DNA of 64,000 nt, taken from Paractinoplanes tereljensis (GTDB lineage Bacteria > Actinomycetota > Actinomycetes > Mycobacteriales > Micromonosporaceae). Numbering within the stretch: position 1 is the first letter of the stretch; every line of letters begins with the position of its first letter. The DNA lies in the NCBI RefSeq assembly GCF_016862435.1, contig NZ_BOMY01000012.1, forward strand, positions 118,091-182,090, in the 5' to 3' direction. The notes beneath the pieces are model-generated. The model made no database searches, was not told where the DNA came from, and was given only the letters and a program-made list of their open reading frames with translations. Below are positions 37,482-47,013 of this stretch, piece by piece. Position numbers and translations under genes: made by a program.

Positions 37482-40241
37482 TCACAGCGAGGGTGGCTCG
37501 ATGCTGAGCTCGATGCGGGTGCCCTCGCGCACGGCGCGCACCCACGGGTGTTCGTCTCCGAATGTGTCCTCGAGTTCGTGGAGCGCGAGGTTCCGCAACT
37601 CTTCGGCCGGGGAATCGTTGCCGACCGCGGCGTGGTCCAACGCGAGATTGGCGCCGGCTGCCAGCGTGTCGGGGTGAACGGCGCCACGGTGTTCGCGGGC
37701 CGACCAATAGGCCCGCTCGGACAGCCGGTGGGCGGCTTCGACCTCACCGGCGAGCGCCAGATCGGTCGCCAGGTTAACGGCGGCGCTCACGGTGAACGGG
37801 TGATCCTGACCCACGCGGTCGACCAGCGCGCCGTGGGTGACCGTGTCGGCTTTCCGCGCCGCTCGGCGCTCGCCTCTGGCCCGCAGTGTGCTGGCCAGGT
37901 TCACCTCGGCCGCCAGAGTGAGCGGGTTGCGCAGCCCCAGCCGGCGCCGGTACCCGTCGACCGCCTCGACGGCGATCGCATGTGCGCCGTACCCGTCGCC
38001 CGACTCACGCAGCGTGTTGGCGTAGCTGACCTGGACCGCGAGGGCCGTCTCGTCATCACGGCCGAAGGCCGTCGTGCTGTCCCGGTGTAGCCGGGACAAC
38101 GCGACGGTCGCCTCCGACACCGCGCCGAGACCACGGCGGGCCAATGCCGCCGTCCGCCTCGCCAGCACGATCGGCCGCCCGTCGACGACTTCGTCCCCCG
38201 GTTCGGACTCGCCGAGTATCCGCAGTGCGTCGGCGAGGCGGCCCAACCCGTAAAGATCCTCGGCAATCGCGTTGACCCGGGTAAGTGACCCGCGCGAGGC
38301 CGGCGATTCCCGGTCCGCCGCCGCCGCGGCGGCGAAGTCTCCGGCCAGGCGCAGGCAATGGGCCAATTCCGCGCGGAGCGGAGGGTATTCGTCAGCAGCC
38401 TGTCGAGCGAGTGCCACCGCCTCCCGATAATCGCCGGCGATACGCAGGTCGACCAGGTGGGACGCGGTCAGACTCGGCCGCGCACCTTCGTCGTCGTCGC
38501 GGAGCCGGGCCAGGGCCTCCTGGGTCAACCGGCGGGCACCGTCATACCGGCCGAGAGCTCGCAGGGCGTTCGCCCACTCCCGCTGGGCCACCAGGATCAG
38601 CCCCTCGTTCCCGTCCTCTCGACGGTCCTGCCAATTGGTGACCGCCGACTGGGCCAGTTCGACGGCGTTCTCGTACTCGCCGGTGAGGTAGTGGTAGCGG
38701 ATCTGGTGGTAAATCGCCCGGCGAGCGGCCGGCAACGACGAGCCGATCAGGCCAGACGGGCGCACTTCCGGCGCTATCGCGCGATGTTTGTCCCAGCTCG
38801 GCAGTTCGTCCGGCGAGCCGGGATCAGCAGCGATGAGTAACGCCTGCACCGCCAGCCTTGCCCGGCTCATCTCGTCCGCATCGAACAATCGAGGCAGCCA
38901 CTGCCGGACTGACGGCAACACCTCGATCTGCCCTCGGACGGAGTCGGCCCGGCCCAGCCCGTAACGGGTCAGGTCCCGCAGGGCTCGCTCGAAGGAGACA
39001 GGGTTGTGGAGCAACCGAGCCAGCCGCGGCTCGAGGTCGGCACCCCGTTCGGCACGCAACAGCGATACCGCCACCGGCCCGGGGGCGAACCAGGCGAACA
39101 GCGGCAGGAGAAGCTCCGCGCCCGGATTCGTCTGGGCGAGGCGGGACACGGCGATGCGGACCACGGCCTCATCCGGGGCCGACCTCTGCTCGGCGAGATC
39201 GGCCAGCAGGCTCGGCCACGTACTTCCGGTTACCTGACGCACCGCGACCAGCTGAGCCAGGACCGAGGGGAGGCCACCAACGGCGTGAAACACCGCGACG
39301 ACCTCCTCCTCGGAGATATCCGGGTCGTGCCCACGCAGGAGATCTGCGGCTTCGGCCAGATGCATCACCGGCACCTCGACGGCCGGGCCGAGACCCCAGT
39401 CGATCCACTCCGGATCGGAGGTGGTGACGATGACATGGCCGCCGGCCAACGGCAGCAACTGCCGGATGTCGGGGTCGGCGGCATCGTCGAAGACCAGCAG
39501 GTATCGGCGGTCACCCGACTCCAACTCGCCGATCAACTCGGCGACCGCCTGCCGGGCGCTGGAACGCCATGCCAGTCCCAGCCGCTCGGCGAGAGTGACG
39601 AGCGAGGTGCTGGCGGCCTGACTGCCGTTTGCGGGCACCCACCACACCACCTGGTATCGGTCGGCGTGCTGATACAGGTATTCCACCGCCAGCGCGCTCT
39701 TACCCACGCCGCCCGGTCCGTGCAGCACCGCGGCACCGAACGACCGATCACCAAGAGCCTGGTCCAGTTGGTTCATCAGCGTGTCGCGGCCGACGAACAG
39801 GGAGTCCCGCACCGGAATGTCACCGACCAGCGCCGGCGGCGGGCTCGGCCGGACCGGAACGGCTGGCCTCTGGTTGGACGGCGACGCCGAACGGTGGGGA
39901 ACGGTCGAGGGGGTCGAGATCTCGTCGACCTTCCGAGCTTCGAGCCACAGCCCGTTGAGCCGCGCCAGCACCGCCCGGACATCGACATTCGCGACACCCA
40001 TCGCGGCAAGTGCCACCGCCATCGCCTGCACTTTGGACCAGGCGGGAATCGCGCTCCCGCGCAGCATCGCACCGACCGTCTCATGCGAAACGGACTCATA
40101 TCCGGTGTTGCGCTGTGTGCGCCGGGCGACGTCCCGGGTGGCGGGCTGGCCGGCACGGTCATACAGATCATGCATGGCCGCCACGAGATCGCGGCGCGGA
40201 CCGGTGGGCAGGCGCTCAGCGCTCGGTAGTGCGATCGCCAC
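37482..40241 (-). CDS. NB-ARC (STAND) ATPase with HTH and TPR repeats
   Basis: The 919-residue protein starts at GTG 40241 after a GGGGGTGGTGGG stretch. Residues about 20-80 form the helical HTH-like region common in actinobacterial signalling proteins (LYDRAGQPATRDVARRT...ESVSHETVGAML). Next is an NB-ARC ATPase with the P-loop LHGPGGVGKSALAVEY and Walker B YLLVFDDAADP. The rest is TPR-like helical repeats. The protein ends IELSIEPPSL. STAND proteins switch between ADP and ATP states on sensing a ligand; what it senses is unknown. A small membrane protein is divergent 137 bp away. The ending recalls proteins of the FxSxx peptide system, but no such peptide or radical-SAM gene is nearby. Confidence 0.85.
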   Translation of the reverse strand: MAIALPSAERLPTGPRRDLVAAMHDLYDRAGQPATRDVARRTQRNTGYESVSHETVGAMLRGSAIPAWSKVQAMAVALAAMGVANVDVRAVLARLNGLWLEARKVDEISTPSTVPHRSASPSNQRPAVPVRPSPPPALVGDIPVRDSLFVGRDTLMNQLDQALGDRSFGAAVLHGPGGVGKSALAVEYLYQHADRYQVVWWVPANGSQAASTSLVTLAERLGLAWRSSARQAVAELIGELESGDRRYLLVFDDAADPDIRQLLPLAGGHVIVTTSDPEWIDWGLGPAVEVPVMHLAEAADLLRGHDPDISEEEVVAVFHAVGGLPSVLAQLVAVRQVTGSTWPSLLADLAEQRSAPDEAVVRIAVSRLAQTNPGAELLLPLFAWFAPGPVAVSLLRAERGADLEPRLARLLHNPVSFERALRDLTRYGLGRADSVRGQIEVLPSVRQWLPRLFDADEMSRARLAVQALLIAADPGSPDELPSWDKHRAIAPEVRPSGLIGSSLPAARRAIYHQIRYHYLTGEYENAVELAQSAVTNWQDRREDGNEGLILVAQREWANALRALGRYDGARRLTQEALARLRDDDEGARPSLTASHLVDLRIAGDYREAVALARQAADEYPPLRAELAHCLRLAGDFAAAAAADRESPASRGSLTRVNAIAEDLYGLGRLADALRILGESEPGDEVVDGRPIVLARRTAALARRGLGAVSEATVALSRLHRDSTTAFGRDDETALAVQVSYANTLRESGDGYGAHAIAVEAVDGYRRRLGLRNPLTLAAEVNLASTLRARGERRAARKADTVTHGALVDRVGQDHPFTVSAAVNLATDLALAGEVEAAHRLSERAYWSAREHRGAVHPDTLAAGANLALDHAAVGNDSPAEELRNLALHELEDTFGDEHPWVRAVREGTRIELSIEPPSL

Positions 40242-40378
40242 CCCACCACCCCCGGACCCACCCCGACCATGCCAACGTACTTCGCCCACCTTGCCAAATT
40301 CCGGCAAGTGGCGTCAAGCTGTAGATGCTGGCGCGCCGACGGGGCGCGCTTGACAAGCTCCTGCGAGAGGGGCTGCTC

Positions 40379-40639
40379 ATGCCCTCCTGGGTCCTCCCGG
40401 CGGTCGTCCTCGGGTACACGTCAATACTCCTCCTTCTCGTGCTGGCCAGCGCCTTCAGCTACGCCGCCAGTCGCCGCGACGCCGCCTACCGGGTTCTGCG
40501 TGTCTTGCTGCCCTGGGGCATCGTGGCCATGCTGGTCGATCTGAAATTGCGTGAATACGGCGGTCCGTCCATCTACGTCAATGCTCCGCCGGCAGAGGGC
40601 ACGGGACCGACGGACACCGAGCCGACAGCCGGCCAATGA
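40379..40639 (+). CDS. Small membrane protein divergent from the STAND ATPase
   Basis: The 86-residue protein has one strong and one weaker membrane helix (residues about 4-28 and 40-52) and a Pro/Thr-rich tail. ATG 40379 has a GAGAGGGG ribosome binding site 6 nt upstream. It faces the NB-ARC gene, and the inverted repeat CTTGCC...GGCAAG at 40290-40308 lies between. It could be a membrane partner, but this is only inference. Confidence 0.7.
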   Translation: MPSWVLPAVVLGYTSILLLLVLASAFSYAASRRDAAYRVLRVLLPWGIVAMLVDLKLREYGGPSIYVNAPPAEGTGPTDTEPTAGQ

Positions 40640-40694
40640 CCATCGATCCGGCAACTGCGCCGCGAGGCGGCCGGCCGCCACTAGGGTCCACGGC

Positions 40695-41201
40695 ATGGTT
40701 GATTGGGTGACCCGCACCGAGACGGCGGCGGACGTCGTCGCCATCCGCGACATCACGGCGTCCGCCTTCGACACGACCGCCGAGGCGGACCTGGTCGACG
40801 CCCTTCGCTCCGACCCGGCCTGGATCGACGGCCTGTCCCTGGTCGCGGCCACCCCCGCCGGCGAGGTGGTCGGGCATGCACTGCTGACCCGCTGCCACGT
40901 CGACGAGGTGCCGGCCCTGTGCCTGGCGCCATGCTCGGTGCGCCCCGACCACCAGCGAACCGGCGCCGGCACGGCCGCGATCAACGCCGCCCTGGCCGCG
41001 GCCCGGTCAATGGGCGAGGCGTTCGTGATCGTCCTGGGCCACCCCGGCTATTACCCGCGCTTCGGCTTCCGGCGGGCCTCGGAGGCCGGCATCCACCTGA
41101 CTATCAAGGTGCCCGACGAGGCGTTGATGGCCCTGACCCTCGACCAGGCCCGCCGGTTGCCGGCCGGCACGGTCCGCTACGCCGCCCCGTTCGGCCTTTA
41201 A
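40695..41201 (+). CDS. GNAT N-acetyltransferase (YhbS-like)
   Basis: The 168-residue protein has DITASAFDTTAEADLVDALR at the start, the acetyl-CoA motif CSVRPDHQRTGAGTAAINAAL and GHPGYYPRFGFRRASEAGI, typical of YhbS-like acetyltransferases. ATG 40695 (MVDWVTRTE) is preferred over the long upstream frame. It has its own promoter region; substrate unknown. Confidence 0.86.
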   Translation: MVDWVTRTETAADVVAIRDITASAFDTTAEADLVDALRSDPAWIDGLSLVAATPAGEVVGHALLTRCHVDEVPALCLAPCSVRPDHQRTGAGTAAINAALAAARSMGEAFVIVLGHPGYYPRFGFRRASEAGIHLTIKVPDEALMALTLDQARRLPAGTVRYAAPFGL

Positions 41202-41253
41202 ACCCGGCCTATCGGCCGACCAAATCGCGTTGTGAGCTTTTCTCAGAGTTACT

Positions 41254-41282
41254 GTACGATCGTACTTGTACGAACGTACAAG
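41254..41282 (+). promoter_or_regulatory. Tandem palindromic operator upstream of the SMR gene
   Basis: Two copies of GTACG-WW-CGTAC occur at 41254-41265 and 41268-41279, 14 bp apart. The second extends to an 18-bp perfect inverted repeat (41265-41282). They end 13 bp before the SMR start codon, overlapping the ribosome binding site region. This looks like the site for the TetR protein coded just downstream. Confidence 0.8.
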
Positions 41283-41295
41283 AAGAGGTGCAACA

Positions 41296-41616
41296 GTGTC
41301 GTACGTGTATCTGCTGGCTGCCATAGCCGCAGAGATCGTCGCTACCAGTCTCATGAAGTCGACCGAGGGGTTCACCCGGCTGTGGCCGACGGTGGTCTGC
41401 CTGGCCGGTTACGCGATCTCGCTGGTCGCCCTGTCCCAGGCGGTGAAGGGTGTCCCGGTGGGCGTGGCCTACGCTCTGTGGTCAGCCCTGGGCACCGCCG
41501 CGATCGTCGCGATCGGCGCCGCGTTCCTGGGCGAGCCCATCACGCTGATCAAGGTGGCAGGCGTAAGCCTGATCATCGCCGGCGTAGTAACCCTCAACCT
41601 CGGCGGTTCCCACTGA
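41296..41616 (+). CDS. Small multidrug resistance (SMR) efflux protein
   Basis: The 106-residue protein has four membrane helices and the SMR glutamate in YLLAAIAAEIVATSLMKSTEGF (Glu 13 or so) plus YALWSALGTAAIVAIG, and ends LNLGG. SMR proteins form dimers that export cationic drugs with the proton gradient. GTG 41296 is favoured (AGAGGTG 6 nt upstream), which removes 10 residues from the longer frame. Regulated by the adjacent TetR through the tandem operator. Confidence 0.93.
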   Translation: MSYVYLLAAIAAEIVATSLMKSTEGFTRLWPTVVCLAGYAISLVALSQAVKGVPVGVAYALWSALGTAAIVAIGAAFLGEPITLIKVAGVSLIIAGVVTLNLGGSH

Positions 41617-42317
41617 CTTCAACCCCAGCGGCCCCCCAGCCGCCCCCCACCCACCCGGCGACCTCCCAGCGGCCCCCCGCGCACCCGCCGGCTCAGCCGC
41701 CCCCGGCCGGCCCGGCAACGGCTGGGCCGGACACGGCCACGCTTAGGGGCGGCCAGCCTGCCTCGGCGACGCCACCCGGACGGCGGGCGCGGGATCCGCA
41801 GGCGCGGAAGGATGCGCTTGCCGAGGCGACGATCGAGGTGATCGCGGAGGTCGGCATCGGGCGGACGACGCACCGCGCCGTCGCCGCGCGGGCCGGCCTG
41901 CCGCTGGGTGCCACCACCTATTACTTCCCGACGCTCGACGCGCTGATCGCCGCTGCTCTGCGGAAGGCCGCCGAGGATCAGGAAGCCGACCTGCGCCGGT
42001 GGGCCGACCGCCTGGAGAGCGCCCCCGACCTGGTCGACGGCCTGGTCGCACTGGTCGACGAGTACATGTCGGACCGCCGCCGCGCCCAGATCGAGTTCGA
42101 ACTCTGCGTGGCCGCGGCCCGCGACGCCGCCCTGCAGCCGCTGGGCCGCGACTGGCTCCAGGGCCTGCACGCGCTCCTGGCCCCGCACGTGGGTGACCAA
42201 CCGGCCCACGACATCTCGGCCCTGCTGGACGGCACCATGCTCCACATGCTGACCACCAACCGCCCGCTGAACGCCCCAGCCCTGAAGGCCGCCATCCGCC
42301 GCCTGGCCATCCGCTGA
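41613..42317 (+). CDS. TetR-family regulator of the SMR pump, start codon uncertain
   Basis: The HTH domain is clear: RKDALAEATIEVIAEVGIGRTTHRAVAARAGLPLGATTYYFPTLDALI, with a C-terminal helical domain. Upstream of it lies a Pro/Ala/Thr-rich 45-residue stretch. No ATG or GTG in this frame exists between the SMR stop and the HTH, so translation may begin at a CTG (41613) that overlaps the SMR stop as CTGA, or inside the SMR gene. It probably binds the repeats at 41254-41282. Confidence 0.82.
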   Translation: MTSTPAAPQPPPTHPATSQRPPAHPPAQPPPAGPATAGPDTATLRGGQPASATPPGRRARDPQARKDALAEATIEVIAEVGIGRTTHRAVAARAGLPLGATTYYFPTLDALIAAALRKAAEDQEADLRRWADRLESAPDLVDGLVALVDEYMSDRRRAQIEFELCVAAARDAALQPLGRDWLQGLHALLAPHVGDQPAHDISALLDGTMLHMLTTNRPLNAPALKAAIRRLAIR

Positions 42318-42785
42318 TCGCCCCCGTGCCGGCCACACACCGTCGCCCCACCCGCGGGTCACCGGCTGCCGGACGCAGACCCGTCTTCCCTATTGGCCGC
42401 TGCGTCCACAAGGTGGACGATCGCATTCCACCAACCACTAGATATCAGGCATATTGGCGCGCTCACGGCAGGCTGAGCCTCGAACTAGTCGATTTACCTA
42501 CCCGCTGAGTGGCCTAGCTTTCCAAGATCTACGATTTCCGCCCGCGCTGCAGCCGGCCAGGTGCAGCTTGCGTAGCGCGGAGTGTCGGCCGCTCAGACCC
42601 CATACTTCCGGAAACGGAAGCGGCCCGGCATGCGGGAATCGGACCCGAAGGCGCCTGAAGACCCGCCGGCGTCAAGCGCCCGCGCGACGATCATGTCCCC
42701 CGAGTCGCCCGCCGCGACCAAACAGCGCGCCAACCCAGCAACGCGAGCCAGCAACGCTGAATGAAACACGGCTTGGAATGCGGTC
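42318..42785. other. 468-bp stretch without a convincing gene
   Basis: Between the TetR stop and the ctaD terminator only an AT-richer patch (about 42420-42540) is seen. A plus-strand frame of 128 codons (42454-42840) runs through the terminator and lacks protein-like composition, so it is not called. Confidence 0.6.
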
Positions 42786-42815
42786 GGCCCGCCCTCCTGG
42801 TGAGGAGGGCGGGCC
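42786..42815 (-). terminator. Terminator of ctaD
   Basis: A 12-bp perfect stem (42786-42797 with 42804-42815) and 6-nt loop lie 21 bp past the ctaD stop. No T-tract follows on the minus strand. Confidence 0.75.
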
Positions 42816-42836
42816 GGCTCGGCTGAAGCGGTGGAA

Positions 42837-44591
42837 CTAGTGGTCGCGGTTGGCGGAAGTGTCCTCCTGGTAGGAGGCACCGCCGTCGGCCTCGCTCGTC
42901 AGTACTCGGGCGCCGCCCTCGGGTGGGCCGGCCAGCGTGTGGCCGGCGGCCAGCTCGGGGAACTTCGCGTCGAAGGCCGGGCGCTCCGAGCGGATGCGCG
43001 GCATCCGGTCGAAGTTCCGCAGCGGCGGCGGTGACGAGGTGGCCCACTCCAGCGAGTTGCCGTGGCCCCACGGGTCGTCGACGTTTACCAGCTGGCCGAC
43101 CTTGTAGGACTTCCAGCAGTTGTAGAGGAACGGCAGCGTCGACAGGCCCAGCACGAACGAGCCGATCGTGGAGAACGTGTTCAGGAACGTGAAGCCGTCC
43201 GACGGCAGGTAGTCGGCGTACCGGCGGGGCATGCCCTCGGTGCCGAGCCAGTGCTGCACCAGGAAGGTGGTGTGGAAGCCGATGAAGGTCAGCCAGAAGT
43301 GGACCTTGCCGAGCCGGTCGTCGAGCATCCGGCCGAACATCTTCGGGAACCAGAAGTAGATGCCGGCGAACACCGCGAACACGATCGTGCCGAACAGTAC
43401 GTAGTGGAAGTGCGCGATCACGAAGTACGAATCGGAGACGTGGAAGTCGATGGGCGGCGCCGCCAGCAGCACACCGGACAGACCGCCGAAGAGGAATGTC
43501 ACCAGGAAGCCCAGTGCGAACATCATCGGTGTCTCGAAGCTGATCTGCCCACGCCACATCGTGCCGATCCAGACGAAGAACTTCATGCCGGTCGGTACAG
43601 CGATCAGGAAGCTCAGGAAGCTGAAGAACGGCAGCAGCACCTGACCGGTGACGAACATGTGGTGCGCCCACACGCTCATCGACAGCGCGCCGATCAGCAG
43701 GGTGGCCGCGACCAGGCCCTTGTAGCCGAACACCGGCTTGCGGCTGAACACCGGGATGACCTCGGTGATGATGCCGAAGAACGGCAACGCGACGATGTAG
43801 ACCTCGGGATGGCCGAAGAACCAGAAGAGATGCTGCCAGAGCATCGGCCCGCCGGTGTCCACATCGAAGACGTGTGCACCGAGCACCCGGTCGGCGGCCA
43901 GGGCGAACAGCGCGGCCGCCAGGAACGGGAAGACCATGATCACCAAAAGGCTGGTGACCAGGATGTTCCACGTCATGATCGGCATGCGGAACATCGTCAT
44001 GCCGGGGGCGCGCAGGGTAAGGATGGTGGTGATCATGTTGACACCACCGAGGATGGTGCCGAGGCCGGAGAGCGCCAGGCCGACGACCCACATGTTGCCG
44101 CCGATGCCGGGCGAGTGCAGCGAGTCGCTCAGCGGGGCGTAGGCGAACCAGCCGAAGTCGGCCGCGCCGCCGGGCGTGAGGAAGCCGCCGATGGCGATCG
44201 TGCCGCCGAAGAGGTACAGCCAGTAGGCGAACGAGTTCAATCGCGGGAACGACACATCGGGCGCGCCGATCTGGATCGGCACCACGAAGTTCGCGAACGC
44301 GAACACGATCGGCGTCGCGAAGAACAGCAACATGATCGTGCCGTGCATCGTGAACAGCTGGTTGTACTGCTCGGGCGACAGGAACTGCATGCCCGGCCGG
44401 GCCAGCTCCGCCCGCATCAGCAGGGCCATCAGGCCACCCAGCATGAAGAACACGAAGGCCGTGATCAAATACATGATCCCGATCTGCTTCGCGTCCGTCG
44501 TGCGCAGGATCCGGGCCAGCGCCGAACCCTTGACCTGCCGCCGCACCGGGTATGGCCGGGTCACGATCGGCTTAGGCGCAACGGTCGTCAC
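42837..44591 (-). CDS. ctaD: Cytochrome c oxidase subunit I
   Basis: The 584-residue heme-copper oxidase catalytic subunit has about 12 membrane helices. Heme and copper ligands are visible: [31 protein letters not shown] (CuB His and the cross-linking Tyr), [10 protein letters not shown] (two CuB His), and [13 protein letters not shown] (heme His). It couples oxygen reduction to proton pumping with the cytochrome bcc complex in actinobacteria. No other oxidase gene is adjacent; ctaD standing alone is usual in this group. Confidence 0.97.
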   Translation of the reverse strand: MTTVAPKPIVTRPYPVRRQVKGSALARILRTTDAKQIGIMYLITAFVFFMLGGLMALLMRAELARPGMQFLSPEQYNQLFTMHGTIMLLFFATPIVFAFANFVVPIQIGAPDVSFPRLNSFAYWLYLFGGTIAIGGFLTPGGAADFGWFAYAPLSDSLHSPGIGGNMWVVGLALSGLGTILGGVNMITTILTLRAPGMTMFRMPIMTWNILVTSLLVIMVFPFLAAALFALAADRVLGAHVFDVDTGGPMLWQHLFWFFGHPEVYIVALPFFGIITEVIPVFSRKPVFGYKGLVAATLLIGALSMSVWAHHMFVTGQVLLPFFSFLSFLIAVPTGMKFFVWIGTMWRGQISFETPMMFALGFLVTFLFGGLSGVLLAAPPIDFHVSDSYFVIAHFHYVLFGTIVFAVFAGIYFWFPKMFGRMLDDRLGKVHFWLTFIGFHTTFLVQHWLGTEGMPRRYADYLPSDGFTFLNTFSTIGSFVLGLSTLPFLYNCWKSYKVGQLVNVDDPWGHGNSLEWATSSPPPLRNFDRMPRIRSERPAFDAKFPELAAGHTLAGPPEGGARVLTSEADGGASYQEDTSANRDH

Positions 44592-44713
44592 GAATAGCCT
44601 CCGTCGTCTCGTTCGTACCGCTCAGTACACCCAAAGCGAAAGGCGTACCTCGCAGGCAGAATAGTCCCCCGTGCGCCTCACCCGCCCCGGGGGTTGCCCA
44701 GAGGTGATCGACC

Positions 44714-45820
44714 TCAGGCGGGCGGGACCAACGGCCGGTAGTGATCGGCGAAGATCCGCAGGCCGCGCCTGCGAAGCATCGGGTCACGCAGGGCAGGCGG
44801 CACGTCACGGGTGCGGTCGCGCTCCCGGGTGCGGTCGCGCACGGCGCCGCATCGGGGCCGGCGACGCGCCTCGTACGCCCGCAGGGCGGCCGCGACGTCC
44901 CCTCCGGAACGTTTCAGTTCCTCACCGAGCACGACCGCGTCCTCGAAGGACATCGCGGCACCCTGGGCGAGGGTGGGAGCCGTCGCGTGGCCCGCGTCAC
45001 CGACCAGCAGCACCGGACCGCGGTGCCAGGTCTCGAGAACCACCTCGTCGGTGCGGGCCACCGACACCTTTTCCATGGCGGCGAGGATGGCCGGCACCGG
45101 ACCGCCAAACGATCCGAAGACGTTCCGCAGGTGGGCCCGCGGGTCATCCGGGTTGGGCGTGTCGGGCGCGGTCTCGTCGGCGTAGCAGTAGAGCTTGCGC
45201 CCGCCCATCGGCATGGCCACGAACGACGACCGCCGGCCGAGCAGCGCGGTCCAGTCGGACAGTGGCGGGCCGCCACTGACCACCGAGCGATAGACGATCT
45301 GGCCGGTCGGCACCGCGGCACCGCCGAGCCCGGCCTTGGCCCGGATCGTGGACCGGCGGCCGTCGGCGCCGATGACCAGGTCGTATTCGGCGACGCTGCC
45401 GTCGTTGAACTCGACCTTGGCGGCGCCGTCGAAGATTTCCAGGTCTTTGACCGCGGTGTCGTAACGGACCTCGCCGCCGACCCCGGTGAGCAGCACCTGC
45501 TGCAGGTCGGCCCGGGACAGCGCGCGGGATTCACCGACCCCGGCCCACAGACCGGCCACGTCCATCTCGAACAGTGAGCGCCCGCGGGCGTCGAGGAAGA
45601 CCTGCCGGAAGATCAGATCACCGAGTGGGCGCAGCGGTGCGTCGAGGCCGAGTTGCCGAAGTGCCCGGGAGGCATTACCGGGCAGGTAGATGCCGGCACT
45701 GGGCAGCATGCTGGCGGGCAACTCTTCGACCACGTCCGGCCGGTAGCCGGCGAGCCGCAGCGCCCGAGCAGCGGAAAGGCCGGCAATTCCGGCCCCCACC
45801 ACGAGGATGCGCAAGGTCAT
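44714..45820 (-). CDS. FAD-dependent monooxygenase
   Basis: The 368-residue flavoprotein has the FAD motif RILVVGAGIAGLSAARALRLAGY at its start, DLVIGADGRRSTIR (DG motif) and VLLVGDAGHATAPTLAQGAAMSFEDAVVL (GD motif). It belongs to the class A aromatic hydroxylase-like family; substrate unknown. ATG 45820 with GGGAGG upstream is preferred. The VOC gene is divergent with 138 bp between. Confidence 0.88.
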   Translation of the reverse strand: MTLRILVVGAGIAGLSAARALRLAGYRPDVVEELPASMLPSAGIYLPGNASRALRQLGLDAPLRPLGDLIFRQVFLDARGRSLFEMDVAGLWAGVGESRALSRADLQQVLLTGVGGEVRYDTAVKDLEIFDGAAKVEFNDGSVAEYDLVIGADGRRSTIRAKAGLGGAAVPTGQIVYRSVVSGGPPLSDWTALLGRRSSFVAMPMGGRKLYCYADETAPDTPNPDDPRAHLRNVFGSFGGPVPAILAAMEKVSVARTDEVVLETWHRGPVLLVGDAGHATAPTLAQGAAMSFEDAVVLGEELKRSGGDVAAALRAYEARRRPRCGAVRDRTRERDRTRDVPPALRDPMLRRRGLRIFADHYRPLVPPA

Positions 45821-45958
45821 CGCGCTATTGCCTCCCAGCGGTCGGACACGCGTCGGAGCCAGAACACTACCCCGAGCCACCGGACCGGGAAACCCTCGAT
45901 CATCCCCGAGTCCGATTTGTTCAAGACTTCGGTGAAGCGCGTCCGTAGCGTCGGCGAC

Positions 45959-46354
45959 ATGGCACCGACGATCAACGGAATCGGCCTCGTGGTGGCCGAC
46001 ATGGCAACCTCCCTCTCCTTCTATCGCCGCCTGGGCCTGGACTTCCCGGCCGAGGCGGATCGCGAGCCGCACGCCGAAGTGGAGCTACCCGGCGGCATCC
46101 GGCTCATGTTCGACACCGAGGCATTGCTCGCCTCGATCGAGCCCCGGTTCGCCGTCGTAAAAACAAAGACCGGGCCGAGCCTGGCCTTCCTCTGCAGTGA
46201 CCCGGCCGAGGTCGACGCAACCCATGCCGACCTGGTGAAAGCCGGCTATCGCAGCTATCGGGAACCGTGGGACGCCGAGTGGGGTCAGCGATACGCGGTG
46301 ATCCACGATCCGGACGGTTACACGGTTGATCTTTTCGCATGGTTCAAGCAGTAG
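45959..46354 (+). CDS. VOC / glyoxalase-like protein
   Basis: The 131-residue protein is a vicinal oxygen chelate fold: INGIGLVVADMATSLSFYRRLGLDF at the start and YAVIHDPDGYTVDLFAWFK at the end. Such proteins act in glyoxal detoxification, antibiotic binding or dioxygenase chemistry. ATG 45959. Its end overlaps the AraC gene's end by 11 bp. Confidence 0.87.
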   Translation: MAPTINGIGLVVADMATSLSFYRRLGLDFPAEADREPHAEVELPGGIRLMFDTEALLASIEPRFAVVKTKTGPSLAFLCSDPAEVDATHADLVKAGYRSYREPWDAEWGQRYAVIHDPDGYTVDLFAWFKQ

Positions 46355-46991
46355 AGATCAACGCACCGAGTGGCACACCGGCCATGGCCCGAACCTCCCG
46401 AGCGAGGTGGGCCTGGTCGGCGTAGCCGGTCGTCGCCGAGACGGTGGCGAACGGCACTCCAGCGCGGGCCAGCCCGACCGCCCGCTGCATCCGGATGATC
46501 CGGGCGAGCATCTTCGGCCCATAACCAAAAGCCGCGTTGCTGCGCCTGAGCAGCTGTCGAGGGCCGACACCACAGCCTTCGATCGGCGTTGCTGAGGCCA
46601 ACGCCACCATGACCGGGTCGGGCGCGACCCAGCGGGAAGCGGCGGCCGTGGTCAGGGCGGCCAGCGGGTCGGCCGACTCGGCCAGTGGCCGGACCGAAGA
46701 AGGCCGCCACAGCGCGTCGAGCGGCACCTGCTGATCGACCAGCTCGGACGCGGGCACACCGAGCACCGGCGGCCCGGTGCCGGCCGAGAAGCGCAGCGCG
46801 AACATGCGGCTGCCGAGCACCGGCCGCCCGACCTGCGCGGTCGTGTCGGGCCCGGCCACGAAGACCCGGCCGTCCTGCCAGATGATGTCCAGACACCCGT
46901 CCGGCAGGATGCGGTGTTCGCCCGCTCCCGGCCCGGTCACACTCCACCAGGCCACCACGTGCGGCAACGACGACGCCCGTTCCGAGTACAT
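46344..46991 (-). CDS. AraC-family regulator
   Basis: The 215-residue protein has an N-terminal domain (PDGCLDIIWQDGRVFVAGPDT) of the type found in AraC proteins that carry a DUF6597-like fold, and a C-terminal AraC HTH: FGYGPKMLARIIRMQRAVGLARAGVPFATVSATTGYADQAHLAREVRAMAG. Start ATG 46991 (MYSERASS). The likely target is the VOC or LigD-like gene, but no operator was found. Confidence 0.85.
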   Translation of the reverse strand: MYSERASSLPHVVAWWSVTGPGAGEHRILPDGCLDIIWQDGRVFVAGPDTTAQVGRPVLGSRMFALRFSAGTGPPVLGVPASELVDQQVPLDALWRPSSVRPLAESADPLAALTTAAASRWVAPDPVMVALASATPIEGCGVGPRQLLRRSNAAFGYGPKMLARIIRMQRAVGLARAGVPFATVSATTGYADQAHLAREVRAMAGVPLGALISTA

Positions 46992-47013
46992 GCGACAAGC
47001 CTGCCACCGGGGT

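Noticed and set aside
37482..40241. FxSxx-COOH peptide system
   Set aside because: The STAND protein's ending is suggestive, but no FxSxx precursor or radical-SAM gene is near.
42454..42840. 128-codon plus-strand frame in the gap before ctaD
   Set aside because: Runs through the ctaD terminator, lacks a ribosome binding site and has non-protein-like composition.
43062..44597. 511-codon plus-strand frame over ctaD
   Set aside because: Antisense shadow of cytochrome oxidase subunit I; Glu/Arg/His-rich with no domain.
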